Origin: Ruania halotolerans
GTDB lineage: Bacteria > Actinomycetota > Actinomycetes > Actinomycetales > Beutenbergiaceae
Assembly: GCF_021049285.1 (NCBI RefSeq)
Contig: NZ_CP088017.1
Coordinates: forward strand, 1,685,380-1,749,379
DNA: 64,000 nt
Reading direction: 5' to 3'
Shown in pieces: positions 8,380 through 17,403 of this stretch. How positions within the stretch are numbered: position 1 is the first letter of the stretch; every line of letters starts with the position of its first letter. The position numbers were made by a program, and so were the translations under genes. The notes beneath the pieces are model-generated. The model was not told the origin of the DNA. It did not search any database and saw only the letters and a list, made by a program, of their open reading frames with translations.

Positions 8380-8783
8380 TCTGATTGCTCCGCGACGTCG
8401 CCGGTCTGGGCGCGAGTTGACACCCGCTGGAAGCGCTGCTGGGCAGCCTGCGGAGACTTCACTCCCAGGTGTTGGGCGATGTCGGGCCAGGTCAGTCCTT
8501 CTGCCCGCGCGATCAGTATCAAACCTGCTTCGAGGGCATCGAGGTCAGCTCGTGCCGACTCCAGAAGTGTCAGCGCGGCACGAAGTTCGTCATGGGAAGC
8601 GTCGCCGACGGTGGAGTTCGCTCGCCACATGGCAAATCGCAGCAGGGTGGCATCGCCGGGCATGGCCCCTGGTGGCTGCCAGGGGAGCGCAGGCAGTCGG
8701 TCGGCACCGGACTCGCACAGTCGTCGCCGCGCAGCGTCCAACTCGTTCAACTCATCGCGTTCATTCGGAACAGAAGGAATCAT
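8376..8783 (-). CDS. Helix-turn-helix DNA-binding protein
   Basis: The 135-residue product has a C-terminal helix-turn-helix, GLTWPDIAQHLGVKSPQAAQQRFQR cut at about residues 100-124, preceded by a helical segment (ELRAALTLLESARADLDALEAGLILIA). It is the first gene of the operon, with TGA overlapping the ATG of the next regulator. A repeat-rich AT-leaning patch lies immediately upstream (8800-8832) and is a candidate operator. The pair may sense one signal together; the ligand is unknown. Confidence 0.6.
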   Translation of the reverse strand: MIPSVPNERDELNELDAARRRLCESGADRLPALPWQPPGAMPGDATLLRFAMWRANSTVGDASHDELRAALTLLESARADLDALEAGLILIARAEGLTWPDIAQHLGVKSPQAAQQRFQRVSTRAQTGDVAEQSE

Positions 8784-8799
8784 GGAGCAACTCTGACTA

Positions 8800-8832
8800 C
8801 ATCAACATCGAGTTGTCAACACAACGTTGATG
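8800..8832. promoter_or_regulatory. Putative operator upstream of the 8376-8783 regulator
   Basis: The outer arms CATCAAC and GTTGATG form an inverted repeat with a nested GTTGTCAAC palindrome. On the minus strand a TTGACA hexamer occurs inside it. It sits 17-49 bases before the start codon, where an autoregulatory operator would be expected. No protein-binding evidence is available. Confidence 0.4.
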
Positions 8833-8952
8833 CCTAGGGTTTCCCCGGAAAAGTCAGGGTGGTAGGAGTGCTTCGTTCCCTTCTCCCACATCCAGCGCAC
8901 GTTCGGTGATCGAGAGTTCGTTGTGCGAGTGTGTCGGCACCAGCGGCGTGCC

Positions 8953-11226
8953 TCAGGCCGGCGGGATCGGGAAGTTCCCCGAGAACACGTTGCTCGGATC
9001 CCAGTCCCGCTTGAGCTGCTTCAGTCGCGGCAGGTTCGACCCGAACGCCGCCTCGAGCAGGTCGGGTCGCGCGCCGGTGTCGGCAGTGTCGAACGAGAGG
9101 TAGAGCCCCTCGCCGTGGCCGACCATCTCGCCATCCCACACCCCGTCGAGCCGTTCCTGATTGGCGCCCATCGCGCTGAGCAGGAAGTTCTGGTGCCGGT
9201 GCGGGTAGGCCGTCGCATCCGGGGCGAGATCATGCGAGGCACCGCCGGTGGCCCGGATCTGCAGGAAGTACGCCACACCCGAGTCAGCAACTCGCGCGAA
9301 GGCGTCGGCGGCACCATCGAGGTGCGTCACCAGAGTCGAACGCACCGCTGGGGTGCCGCCACCGGAGTGATTCCGATCCCCAGCGCGCACCACCTGCGCA
9401 TAGGGAAGCTGGTAGGCCTGATGCCCCAGCAGTGGGCCCGCATCCGCCAGCCGCTCCAGCTGACGTACCGCCATCTCGGTATCGTCGCTGGCCACCACGG
9501 TCATCAGCTGGGCCACGGCCGGCTGCCCACGCCGCGCGGGGGAGAGGATGAGGAAGCTGGTCAGCTCCCGCGGGGCTGACTCCACCACCGCACCCCACCG
9601 CTGCAGCAGCCCGGCCGTGTCGGTCGCATCCAGGCTCATCTGGGAGAACACCACGTCCCCGAGCGGCATCGGTTCGATGTCCACCGAGGTGACGATCCCG
9701 AGATTGCCGCCCGCGCCGCGCAGGCCCCAGAACAGGTCGGGATGCTCCTCGGGCGAGGCGTGCAGGATCTGCCCGTCCGCCGTCACCACCTGGGCGGCTC
9801 GCACCCGATCGATGGTGAGGCCGAAAGTTCGCCCGAGCAGGCCCACCCCGCCGGTGGTCGCCAACCCGCCCACGCCGACGCCGCCGTAGTCCCCGGAGCT
9901 GATTGCCAACCCGTGCGGCGTGAGCGTCTCGGCCACCTTCGCCCAGGTGGCCCCGGCCCCTGCACGCACGAGGGGAGAACCCTCGGCACTGTCGAGCACC
10001 TCGACGGAAGCGAGCGCGCGCAGGTCAAGCACGAGGCCGCCGTCGTTGGTGGATTTACCGCTGATGCCGTGCCCGCCGGAGCGCACCCCCAGGGGTACCT
10101 CCTGCTCGCGCGCGAAGGCGAGCGCGTGGGCCACCTCCACCGGCGTTTGTGGCTGCAAGATCAGCCCTGGTGAGCCCGCACGCAGATAGTTGTGCTGCAT
10201 CCCGGCATAGGCCCGGTCGCCCGGCTCGACGGCGGTCGCGGCCAGTGCGGGAGAGAGCCCGTCGTAGTCGATACCGTCCCGCCGTTTGGCTAGCGCGGCG
10301 CTCCCGCGCTGTGCCGTGGCCGGGGTGGTGCCCCGCACGCCCCGTTCCTTCCCGACGGCGTCCCGGACGGCTGGGGCGATCTCCTCACCGAAGGTCGCGA
10401 TGAAGGCGGGATCGTCCGTGCCCAGGATGAACGTGCCGATGCCGTCGGTCAGCGCGAGCGCCGTCAGTTCTTCCACCCACTGCTCCACCGGGCCGTTCAG
10501 GTAGCCCTGGGAGGTCGGGGAGACCGCGCCGTTGATGTTCAGCAGGCGCCGGATCTCGGCCGGGTGACGGCCGGCCTTCTCCGCGGCGGCATCGATGGTG
10601 GCGTTGCCGCGGGCCAGGTCGCCATCCTTCAGGTAGGCCAGGGACGGTAACCAGCCGTCCGCGCGCTGCGCGACCAGGCGGAGCATGCGGGGCTTGTAGG
10701 CACCCAGCCAGATCGGCACGTCGTTCTTCGGTGCCGGCCCACGCTTGGCGCCGGTGAGGCGGTAGTGCTCGCCCTCGATGCGCAGCGGGCGCGGGTTCGT
10801 GGTGTCCCACAGTTCGCGGATCACCTCGATGGCCTCGGTGAGGGCGTCCACCGCTTCGCCCGGGGTGCGGCGCGGGGTGCCCATGGCCTCGATTGCGTCC
10901 CAGAACGCGCCCGCACCCAGCCCCAGCGCGGCCCGTCCGCCGGAGAGCAGGTCGAGGGAGGCGAGTGACTTCGCAAGCACCGCGGGTGGGCGCAGCGGAA
11001 GGTTCAGCACGTTGCCGGCCACGGTGACTCGCTCGGTCTGCGCCGCGATCCAGGTGAGCAGCGTCCAGGTGTCCAGGAAGCTCGGCTGATACGGGTGGTC
11101 CTGCAGCGTGACCAGGTCCAGCCCCACCTGCTCGGTGAGCTGGGCAAGGGCCACCGGTGCCTGCGGATTGGCCGCCTGCGGGGTGAGGAAGGTGCCGAAG
11201 GTCAGGTCGTGACCGTAGTCAGTCAT
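8953..11226 (-). CDS. Fused LLM-class flavin monooxygenase and FAD-linked (BBE-type) oxidase
   Basis: The product has 757 residues from ATG 11226. Residues 1 to about 310 are a luciferase-like F420/FMN-dependent oxidoreductase (TFGTFLTPQAANP, LGLGAGAFWDAIEAMG, DVPIWLGAYKPRMLRLVAQR). Residues about 330-757 are a vanillyl-alcohol-oxidase-type FAD oxidase: the covalent-flavin motif VRSGGHGISGKS, GVGVGGLATTGGVGLLGR, and a berberine-bridge C-terminus ending near NVFSGNFPIPPA. Only the single His linkage is apparent. Both halves look intact with a short linker (PATAQRGSAALAKRRDG), so it reads as a true fusion, presumably performing successive oxidations of one substrate. The substrate is unknown. 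Confidence 0.85.
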   Translation of the reverse strand: MTDYGHDLTFGTFLTPQAANPQAPVALAQLTEQVGLDLVTLQDHPYQPSFLDTWTLLTWIAAQTERVTVAGNVLNLPLRPPAVLAKSLASLDLLSGGRAALGLGAGAFWDAIEAMGTPRRTPGEAVDALTEAIEVIRELWDTTNPRPLRIEGEHYRLTGAKRGPAPKNDVPIWLGAYKPRMLRLVAQRADGWLPSLAYLKDGDLARGNATIDAAAEKAGRHPAEIRRLLNINGAVSPTSQGYLNGPVEQWVEELTALALTDGIGTFILGTDDPAFIATFGEEIAPAVRDAVGKERGVRGTTPATAQRGSAALAKRRDGIDYDGLSPALAATAVEPGDRAYAGMQHNYLRAGSPGLILQPQTPVEVAHALAFAREQEVPLGVRSGGHGISGKSTNDGGLVLDLRALASVEVLDSAEGSPLVRAGAGATWAKVAETLTPHGLAISSGDYGGVGVGGLATTGGVGLLGRTFGLTIDRVRAAQVVTADGQILHASPEEHPDLFWGLRGAGGNLGIVTSVDIEPMPLGDVVFSQMSLDATDTAGLLQRWGAVVESAPRELTSFLILSPARRGQPAVAQLMTVVASDDTEMAVRQLERLADAGPLLGHQAYQLPYAQVVRAGDRNHSGGGTPAVRSTLVTHLDGAADAFARVADSGVAYFLQIRATGGASHDLAPDATAYPHRHQNFLLSAMGANQERLDGVWDGEMVGHGEGLYLSFDTADTGARPDLLEAAFGSNLPRLKQLKRDWDPSNVFSGNFPIPPA

Positions 11227-11247
11227 GGTGCCCCAATGATGTTGAAA

Positions 11248-11269
11248 GTTGAATCTCCTAGGAGTCAAC
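11248..11269. promoter_or_regulatory. Inverted repeat upstream of the LLM/FAD oxidase
   Basis: GTTGAATCTCCTAGGAGTCA plus AC reads as an imperfect palindrome centred on CTCCTAGGAG, 22 bases before the ATG at 11226. A nearby half-site GTTGAAAGTTGAA increases the repeat density. This is the sort of site bound by MarR-like or HxlR-like repressors, but no such regulator is adjacent. Confidence 0.35.
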
Positions 11270-11331
11270 GCGCGAGCGGGTTCATTGTTCCCGAGTGTGC
11301 CGACGCTGTACGCGCCCAGGGTCCTGCTGAT

Positions 11332-11360
11332 AGTGTCCCACCTATCGTTTCAGTGTCCCA
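11332..11360. promoter_or_regulatory. Direct repeat AGTGTCCCA x2 before the uronate ABC operon
   Basis: The 9-base word AGTGTCCCA occurs at 11332-11340 and 11352-11360, exactly 20 bases (two helix turns) apart, directly before the first gene of the transporter operon. GATAGT at the first copy could be part of a -10 element. It is a plausible binding site for the IclR regulator encoded later in the operon (14660), inferred from position only. Confidence 0.4.
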
Positions 11361-11396
11361 ATGAATGACACATCGACGAAGGAGTCGTACTCACCG

Positions 11397-12740
11397 ATGG
11401 ACCCCACCCTCGCCTCACCTACTCGGCGCGCCGTCCTGGGTCTGGGCGCCACGGCCTTGTCGGCAGGAGTGCTCGGCGCCTGCTCGAGCCCGGACCTGTC
11501 TGCCGTCTCGCTGCCCGACGTTCCCGCTTCCTACGACGGCCCGCCGATCACCTTGCGTTTCTGGAATGGACTCACCGGAGCCGATGGTGCGCTGATGCGC
11601 GATCTGTGCCGGGAGTTCCAAGCCGAGCACCCGGCCATCGAGGTGGAGATGTTCGCCATCCCGTGGTCGTCCTTTTATCAGAAGTTCCCGGCAGCGGTGG
11701 TCAGTGGCCTGGCGCCCGATATCGGGCTGATGCAGAACTTCCATGTCGCCACCAACGCCGCCCGGGGCGTGATCATCTCCCTCGACGAGGTGGCTGAGCG
11801 GATCGGGTTGTCCGAGGATTCGTTCTCCGCGACCGTGTGGCGTTCGGGCATGGTCGGTCAGCGGCGGTACTCGATTCCGCTGGATGTGTGGCCGGACAGC
11901 CTGTTCTACAACCGCCGGGTGCTGGCCGACGCCGGCCTGGATCCCGATGACCCGCCGCAGGATCGCCAGTCCTACGAGGACACCCTTGAGGCGCTCGCCG
12001 ACAACAACGTGGCCGGCCATTGGCTGCCCGCCATCGATCCGCAGGGCGTCGGGCGCGGGTTCGACAGCGTGCTGTGGCAGATGGGCGGTGAGTTGTACGA
12101 CGAGGAAGGCTCGCGCGCGCGTTTCAATGAACCCGAAGGCGTGGAGGCACTCACCTGGCTGGTCGAGCGGATCCGGGCCGGGCACAGCCGGCAGAACGTC
12201 AGCGGGGGAGATGCCAACGTCGCCTTCAAGAACGACCTGAACGCGTTCATGTGGGGCGGACCCGGCGCGCTCATCAATGACTTCCGGGCGGTGCCGGATC
12301 TGGACTGGGCAGTGGCGCCGCTGCCGCTGATCGGGCAGACGCCGGCCTCATTCGCCGGATCACACCAGTTCGTGGTGATGCGGCAACGCTCCTTCGAGGC
12401 CGGCCGGCTCGCTGCGGTGTACACCTTCCTCGATTGGATCAGCAGCAACTCCCTGCGCTGGGCCGACGCCGGGCCGGTGCCCGCCCGCCGGGACGTGGTC
12501 GAGAGCGCCGAGTTCGCCGCCCTGGATGCGCAGTCGTCGGTGGCGGAGGCCCTCGACCAGGTGCGGTTCTACCCGCTGATCCCGGGCATCTTCGACGTGC
12601 AGTCCACGATCCTCTACCCGGCGATCAGCACCGTGCTGCTGCAGAACGCCCACCCCCAACAGGCTCTCGACGAGGCAGCCCTCCGGGCCGATCACCTCCT
12701 CGAGGAGAACCGCCAGAAGTACGCGGAGGCCCTCGCATGA
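11397..12740 (+). CDS. Sugar/uronide ABC transporter substrate-binding lipoprotein
   Basis: From ATG 11397 the product has 447 residues. The N-terminus has twin arginines before a hydrophobic run (SPTRRAVLGLGATALSAGVL) and the lipobox LGAC, so it is probably Tat-exported and lipid-anchored. The mature part is a family 1 extracellular solute-binding protein (ITLRFWNGLTGADG, SIPLDVWPDSLFYNRRVLADAG). An upstream ATG at 11361 is in frame, but AAGGAG precedes 11397. The stop overlaps the first permease. The downstream KduI/KduD genes suggest that a uronic-acid-containing oligosaccharide is taken up. Confidence 0.85.
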   Translation: MDPTLASPTRRAVLGLGATALSAGVLGACSSPDLSAVSLPDVPASYDGPPITLRFWNGLTGADGALMRDLCREFQAEHPAIEVEMFAIPWSSFYQKFPAAVVSGLAPDIGLMQNFHVATNAARGVIISLDEVAERIGLSEDSFSATVWRSGMVGQRRYSIPLDVWPDSLFYNRRVLADAGLDPDDPPQDRQSYEDTLEALADNNVAGHWLPAIDPQGVGRGFDSVLWQMGGELYDEEGSRARFNEPEGVEALTWLVERIRAGHSRQNVSGGDANVAFKNDLNAFMWGGPGALINDFRAVPDLDWAVAPLPLIGQTPASFAGSHQFVVMRQRSFEAGRLAAVYTFLDWISSNSLRWADAGPVPARRDVVESAEFAALDAQSSVAEALDQVRFYPLIPGIFDVQSTILYPAISTVLLQNAHPQQALDEAALRADHLLEENRQKYAEALA

Positions 12741-13696
12741 GCACCACGGCACCTGCCCGCCCCACTGCACGCCCACCCGAGCAGGAGGTCCCCTCCCGCC
12801 CGCGCGACGCACGCCTGGGACACCCACTGACGCCCTACCTGTTCCTGGCTCCGTTCATGCTCGTGTTCGGGGTGTTCATGTTGTTCCCGGCGCTCTACGG
12901 GCTCTGGATCAGCCTGCACAACTGGGACTTCTTCCTGCCGAACCGGCCCTGGGTCGGCTTGGGCAACTACCTCGAACTGTTCGACCCCACGAGCCTGACC
13001 GCCGTGCAGTTCTGGGAGTCGATGCGGGCCACCGGACTGTTCGTGCTGTTCTCGGTGCCCTTCCTGATCTCGATCCCGCTCGGTCTCGCGCTGCTGCTGA
13101 ACCGCAACTTCGCCGGCCGCAACTTCTTCCGCGCCGTGTATTTCGCCCCGTATGTGCTGGGGGTGAGTGTGATCGGCCTGCTCTGGCAATACCTGCTGAA
13201 CGCCAACGTCGGGCTGGTCAACTACGCGCTCGGCCAGCTCGGTCTGGAAGAGCCGATCGCCTGGCTCACGGCGGTGCCGTGGGTCTGGGTCTCTCTCGTC
13301 GGCGTCACCGTGTGGTGGACGCTCGGCTTCAACACCGTGGTCTACCTCGCCGGCCTGCAGGACATCGACGGCACCCTCTACGAGGCCGCCCGCGTGGACG
13401 GTGCCTCGCGTCGGCACGAGTTCTGGCACGTGACCGTACCCGGGCTCAGGCCCGTGCTGCTGTTCGTGCTGACCATCACCATCCTGGCCTCCGCCAACAT
13501 GTTCGGTCAGGCGTACCTGCTCACCGGCGGCGCACCGAGCAATCAGACGCGTACCGCCATCATGTTCATCGCCGAGACCGGACTGGAGCAGTTCCGGATC
13601 GGCGTGGGCGCGGCGATGAGCTACATCCTCGCCCTGCTGCTGATCGGCGTGAGCGCATTGAACTTCCTCCTCTTTCGCCGTCAGGAGATGAAATGA
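12737..13696 (+). CDS. ABC transporter permease, MalF type
   Basis: The 319-residue product starts at ATG 12737, overlapping the binding-protein stop by four bases. It has six expected transmembrane helices, the first being TPYLFLAPFMLVFGVFMLFP. The EAA cytoplasmic loop YEAARVDGASRRHEFWHVTVPGL contacts the ATPase. The N-terminal Pro/Arg-rich stretch is cytoplasmic. No ATPase gene is in the operon, so a shared MsmK/MalK-type ATPase elsewhere is presumably used. Confidence 0.88.
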   Translation: MSTTAPARPTARPPEQEVPSRPRDARLGHPLTPYLFLAPFMLVFGVFMLFPALYGLWISLHNWDFFLPNRPWVGLGNYLELFDPTSLTAVQFWESMRATGLFVLFSVPFLISIPLGLALLLNRNFAGRNFFRAVYFAPYVLGVSVIGLLWQYLLNANVGLVNYALGQLGLEEPIAWLTAVPWVWVSLVGVTVWWTLGFNTVVYLAGLQDIDGTLYEAARVDGASRRHEFWHVTVPGLRPVLLFVLTITILASANMFGQAYLLTGGAPSNQTRTAIMFIAETGLEQFRIGVGAAMSYILALLLIGVSALNFLLFRRQEMK

Positions 13697-14607
13697 GCAC
13701 CTTCACTCGCCCCTCGACGCCTGCGGCCACCCGTGGCCCGGCCAGCCGGCACAGCACACTCGCAGCCCGGCGCCGCTCACCCCGCCGTATGCTGCGCACC
13801 GCCGGTTTCTACGCGATTCTGCTCGCACTCTCGGTGGCATTCTTCGCACCGCTGCTGTGGATGCTTTCCACCTCGTTCAAGACGCGGGGAGACGCCACGG
13901 CGCTGCCTCCGCAGTGGCTCCCGCCCGAATTCTCCACCGAGGGCTACACCACCTTGTTTGCCGACGCGCAGGCCCCGGTGCTGCGCTGGGTTCTGAACAG
14001 CCTGGTGGTGGGCCTGGCCACGACAGCCCTGGTACTGCTGACGGCGTCGCTCGCCGCGTACGCCCTGGCCAGGATGCAGTTCCGCGGCCGCAACGCGGCC
14101 TTCGCGCTGATCATCAGCACCCTGTTCGTTCCCGGGTTCGTGTTCCTGATGCCGAACTACCTGATCGTGGACGCCTTCGACTGGTTGGATTCGATGTGGG
14201 CGTTGATCGTGCCCGGAGCGGCATCCGCCTTCGGGGTCTTCTTCCTGCGCCAGTTCTTCCTCTCCCTGCCGGCCGAGCTGGAGGAGGCGGCGATCCTGGA
14301 CGGGGCGAACCGGTGGCAGATCTTCGCCCGCGTCTTGATCCCGCTGTCGAAGGCACCCCTGGCCACGCTGGCCGTGCTGGCCTTCCTCACCAGCTGGAAC
14401 GATTTCCTGTGGCCGCTGTACGTGCTGTTCAACCCGGAGAACCTCACCCTCCCGGCCGGGCTGGCCACGCTGGTGGGTTCCTATGCCACCGACTACCCGG
14501 CGATCATGGCCGGTGCCGTCCTGGCGAGTGTGCCGGTGCTCGTGGTGTACGCCTTCGCGCAGCGATACATCATCAGCGGTGTCTCACGCTCGGGGTTGAA
14601 GGGATGA
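13693..14607 (+). CDS. ABC transporter permease, MalG type
   Basis: The 304-residue product starts at ATG 13693, overlapping the previous stop. The first membrane helix is FYAILLALSVAFFAPLLWML, followed by STSFKTRGDATALPP, a hallmark of MalG permeases. The EAA loop reads EEAAILDGANRWQIFARVLI near residue 200, and the C-terminus has the usual QRYIISGVSRSGLKG ending. It pairs with the preceding MalF-type permease to form the channel for the 11397 binding protein. Confidence 0.88.
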   Translation: MSTFTRPSTPAATRGPASRHSTLAARRRSPRRMLRTAGFYAILLALSVAFFAPLLWMLSTSFKTRGDATALPPQWLPPEFSTEGYTTLFADAQAPVLRWVLNSLVVGLATTALVLLTASLAAYALARMQFRGRNAAFALIISTLFVPGFVFLMPNYLIVDAFDWLDSMWALIVPGAASAFGVFFLRQFFLSLPAELEEAAILDGANRWQIFARVLIPLSKAPLATLAVLAFLTSWNDFLWPLYVLFNPENLTLPAGLATLVGSYATDYPAIMAGAVLASVPVLVVYAFAQRYIISGVSRSGLKG

Positions 14608-14659
14608 GGCACGCGTGATCTTCGCACCGCTGGCGCCGGTGTCGGAGAGGATGTCGGAC

Positions 14660-15430
14660 ATGACACCACGCAACAACGGCGACGAGACGACCTCCGGAAC
14701 CCTGGCGCGCGGGCTGACGATCCTGGAGGTGGTCGCCTCGCACCCGAACGTGGGTGCGGCGGAGATCGCCACCCGCCTGGGCATCTCCCGCAGCGCCGCC
14801 TACCGCCTGATCGGCCAGCTCAAGGAACGCGGCTTCCTCTCCGAACGGCACGGCGGAGGCTTACGCCTCGGCGGCGGCGCCGTGCGGCTCGGCCTGCAGG
14901 CTCTCGGTGATGTGCACCTGTACGACGTGGCCGCCGATCGGCTGCGCAGCCTGGTCGAAACAGTTCAGGAGACGGCGTTCCTCGCGATCGCGGACGGGCA
15001 GGACGTGGTCTACGTACTTCAGGAGGTGGGCCCCAGTGCCGTGACCATGACCGCCAAGCCGGGCAGCCGGCGCCCGCTGTACGCCACGGCGCTGGGAAAG
15101 GCCTACCTCGCCGCGCTGCCGGAAGCCGAACTTGAGGACTTGCTGCCGACGGTCGACATGCCCGCGGTGACCCCCTCCACCATCACCACCCGCGAGGCCC
15201 TGCGTGCCGAGCTGGAGGCCACCCGCGCGCGTGGGTACGCCATCGACGACCGTGAACTCGAGCCGGAGGTGCGCTGCCTCGCGGCTGTGGTGCGCGACCA
15301 CCGCGACCATCCGGTGGCTGCCATCAGCGTGGGCGGTCCCTACCAGCGCATCAGTGCCCGCGAGGAACACATCGTGGCCGCCGTGACCGCGACCGCACGC
15401 CAACTCTCAGACGACCTCGGGGCGCATTAG
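14660..15430 (+). CDS. IclR family transcriptional regulator
   Basis: From ATG 14660 (GGAGAGG 9 bases upstream; 14651 is an alternative) the product has 256 residues. The N-terminal winged helix reads LARGLTILEVVASHPNVGAA, EIATRLGISRSAAYRLIGQL. The C-terminal IclR effector domain has MTAKPGSRRPLYATALGKAY and EVRCLAAVVRDHRDHPVAAI. IclR proteins commonly control aromatic or uronate catabolism. Its position between transporter and catabolic genes makes it the likely regulator of this operon, with the 11332-11360 repeats as a candidate site. Confidence 0.85.
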   Translation: MTPRNNGDETTSGTLARGLTILEVVASHPNVGAAEIATRLGISRSAAYRLIGQLKERGFLSERHGGGLRLGGGAVRLGLQALGDVHLYDVAADRLRSLVETVQETAFLAIADGQDVVYVLQEVGPSAVTMTAKPGSRRPLYATALGKAYLAALPEAELEDLLPTVDMPAVTPSTITTREALRAELEATRARGYAIDDRELEPEVRCLAAVVRDHRDHPVAAISVGGPYQRISAREEHIVAAVTATARQLSDDLGAH

Positions 15431-15436
15431 CGCCCC
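15419..15436 (+). terminator. GC stem-loop over the IclR stop codon
   Basis: GGGGCGC and GCGCCCC form a perfect 7-base stem around the loop ATTA, spanning the TAG of the IclR gene. There is no T tract. It may act as a weak terminator or an mRNA stability element between the transporter/regulator part and the enzyme part of the operon. Confidence 0.4.
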
Positions 15437-15457
15437 GCCCCACTCACCGAGGAGATC

Positions 15458-16555
15458 ATGCACACCGACCATCGGATCATCGCCGTCGAGGCCAGCCCGC
15501 TCACCGTCCGCTACCCACGCACCGTGGGCCGCAACGCCCGGCTCGGCAGCCACGGGTCCGGCTTCGCCACCACCGCCGTGACCGTGCGCACCGATACCGG
15601 GCACAGCGGATGGGGCCTGGTGGAAGGGAAGGCGCACGCCGAGCAGCTGCAGCGCTGGGCGGGCCGGCCACTGGCCGAACTCTTCGACCCGGCCGTGGGT
15701 GTGCTCGACCAGGAGGCGGCCCCACTCGACTTCGCGCTGCACGATCTGGCCGCCCGCATCCTCGACGTGCCCGTGCACGCGATGCTGGGTGGGCGCGGTG
15801 ATCGGACCGTCTCCTGCTACTCCGGCGCCATCTACTTCGACGATCTCGATCCGGACGAGACGCCTCGGGGCATTGCCGCGGTGCTGGAGAACTGCGCCGC
15901 CGACTGGGCGGCCGGCTATCGCGCCTTCAAGCTCAAAATCGGCCGCGGGAGCCGCTGGATGGACCACGACGCCGGGTTCGCCCGTGACATCGAGGTCACC
16001 CGGACGGTCCGCGAGCACTACCCGGACGCGCGCATCCTCGTGGACGCCAACAACGGCTACACCCCCGCCGAGACGGTCGACTTCCTGCGCGCCGTCAGCG
16101 ACTGTGACCTGTTCTGGATCGAGGAGCCGTTCCACGAGGAGGCCGGCGGCCTCGGCGTGGTGCGCGAGTACCTCAAGGAGTCCGGCTCCGGCGTGCTGGT
16201 GGCCGACGGCGAGTTCGATCCGGACGAGGAACACATGGTCGAACTCGCTCGCCGCGGACTGGTGGACGTGCTGCTGATGGACGTCGTCTCCTACGGCCTC
16301 ACCCCATGGCGGCGCCTGATGCCCACTCTGGCCGAGATCGGCGTGGCAGCCTCACCGCACGCCTGGGGTCAACCGCTGAAGACGGCCTACGCCGCGCAGA
16401 TGGCCGCCGGCCTGGGCAACGTGCTCACCGTCGAGGGCGTGCCCGGCAGCACCGACGGCGTCGAGGCCGGCCCCTACGCCCTGGCGGAGGGCCACATCAC
16501 CGTGCCGGACGACTCCGGCTTCGGCCTCACCCTGACCACCCCGCAGCGCCACTGA
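15458..16555 (+). CDS. Enolase-superfamily (mandelate racemase-type) sugar-acid dehydratase
   Basis: This 365-residue protein starts at ATG 15458 with GAGGAG upstream. It has the mandelate-racemase layout: a KxK acid/base pair in FKLKIGRGSRWM, Mg ligands in VDANNGY, WIEEPFHEE and VADGEFD, and a catalytic His in ASPHAWGQPLKTAY. That set indicates the acid-sugar dehydratase subgroup rather than muconate cycloisomerases. Neighbours KduI and KduD handle keto-deoxy uronate intermediates, so it probably dehydrates an aldonate or uronate-derived acid. The exact substrate is not predictable from the motifs. Confidence 0.82.
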   Translation: MHTDHRIIAVEASPLTVRYPRTVGRNARLGSHGSGFATTAVTVRTDTGHSGWGLVEGKAHAEQLQRWAGRPLAELFDPAVGVLDQEAAPLDFALHDLAARILDVPVHAMLGGRGDRTVSCYSGAIYFDDLDPDETPRGIAAVLENCAADWAAGYRAFKLKIGRGSRWMDHDAGFARDIEVTRTVREHYPDARILVDANNGYTPAETVDFLRAVSDCDLFWIEEPFHEEAGGLGVVREYLKESGSGVLVADGEFDPDEEHMVELARRGLVDVLLMDVVSYGLTPWRRLMPTLAEIGVAASPHAWGQPLKTAYAAQMAAGLGNVLTVEGVPGSTDGVEAGPYALAEGHITVPDDSGFGLTLTTPQRH

Positions 16556-16581
16556 CCCGCACCACCACTGAGGAGAACACC

Positions 16582-17403
16582 ATGGACGTTCGCCACTCCA
16601 CCCACCCCGACGACGCCCGCACCCTCGACACCGCAGCCCTGCGCAGCCGGTTCCTCGTGGAGAATCTGTTCGCCCCGGGCGAGGTCCGCCTCACCATGGC
16701 CCACGACGACCGCCTCGTGATCGGCGGCGCCGTGCCCGGCACCGACCCGTTGCCCCTCGATCCACCTGATCAGCTGCGCGCGCAGTCCTTCTGTGAGCGG
16801 CGTGAGGTGGCCGTGGTCAACGTCGGCGATGCGCCGGCCACAGTCACCGCCGACGGCCAGGAGTATCGGCTGGACCACTTCGATCTGCTGTACCTGGGCG
16901 CCGGCACCCAGGGCGTGCAGCTGGCCGGCGAGGGCGCGCGGCTCTACCTGGTCTCGGCGCCAGCCAGCAGCACCCACCCGACGGCGCTGGTCCGCCGCGA
17001 TGAAGCCGAGGCGCTCCACATGGGCGCCGACGAGGGCGCCAACGTGCGCACCATCCGCCGGTACGTGCACGCCGACGGCGTCGCCTCCGACCGGCTGGTG
17101 CTGGGCATCACCACCCTCGCCCCAGGCAGCGTGTGGAACACCATGCCCCCGCACACGCACGACCGGCGCACCGAGGTCTACCTGTACACCGGGTTGGGTG
17201 AGGCCGGCCGTGTGATGCATTTCTGCGGTCAGCCGGATCAGCTGCGCACCCTCGTGGTGCAGGATCAGCAGGCGGTGATCAGCCCGCCGTGGTCGGTGCA
17301 CTCCGGAGCCGGCACCGGTGCCTACTCCTTCGTCTGGGCGATGGCCGGTGAGAACCAGGCCTTTGACGACATGGACGCCGTCGATGTGGCGCAGCTTCGA
17401 TGA
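16582..17403 (+). CDS. kduI: 5-dehydro-4-deoxy-D-glucuronate isomerase (KduI)
   Basis: The 273-residue product starts at ATG 16582 behind GAGGAG. It is a bicupin isomerase that converts 5-keto-4-deoxyuronate to 2,5-diketo-3-deoxygluconate. Zn-ligand region MPPHTHDRRTEVYLYTGLGE, the VMHFCGQPDQLRTLVV block and the C-terminal PPWSVHSGAGTGAYSFVWAM are characteristic. The length matches the family (about 275). Its stop overlaps the start of kduD, so the two consecutive steps of unsaturated uronate breakdown are translationally coupled. Acts in the cytoplasm. Confidence 0.92.
   Translation: MDVRHSTHPDDARTLDTAALRSRFLVENLFAPGEVRLTMAHDDRLVIGGAVPGTDPLPLDPPDQLRAQSFCERREVAVVNVGDAPATVTADGQEYRLDHFDLLYLGAGTQGVQLAGEGARLYLVSAPASSTHPTALVRRDEAEALHMGADEGANVRTIRRYVHADGVASDRLVLGITTLAPGSVWNTMPPHTHDRRTEVYLYTGLGEAGRVMHFCGQPDQLRTLVVQDQQAVISPPWSVHSGAGTGAYSFVWAMAGENQAFDDMDAVDVAQLR

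Noticed and set aside
13566-13799. Small Arg-rich frames within the permease genes
   Set aside because: They are out-of-frame readings of high-GC coding DNA with no start signals.
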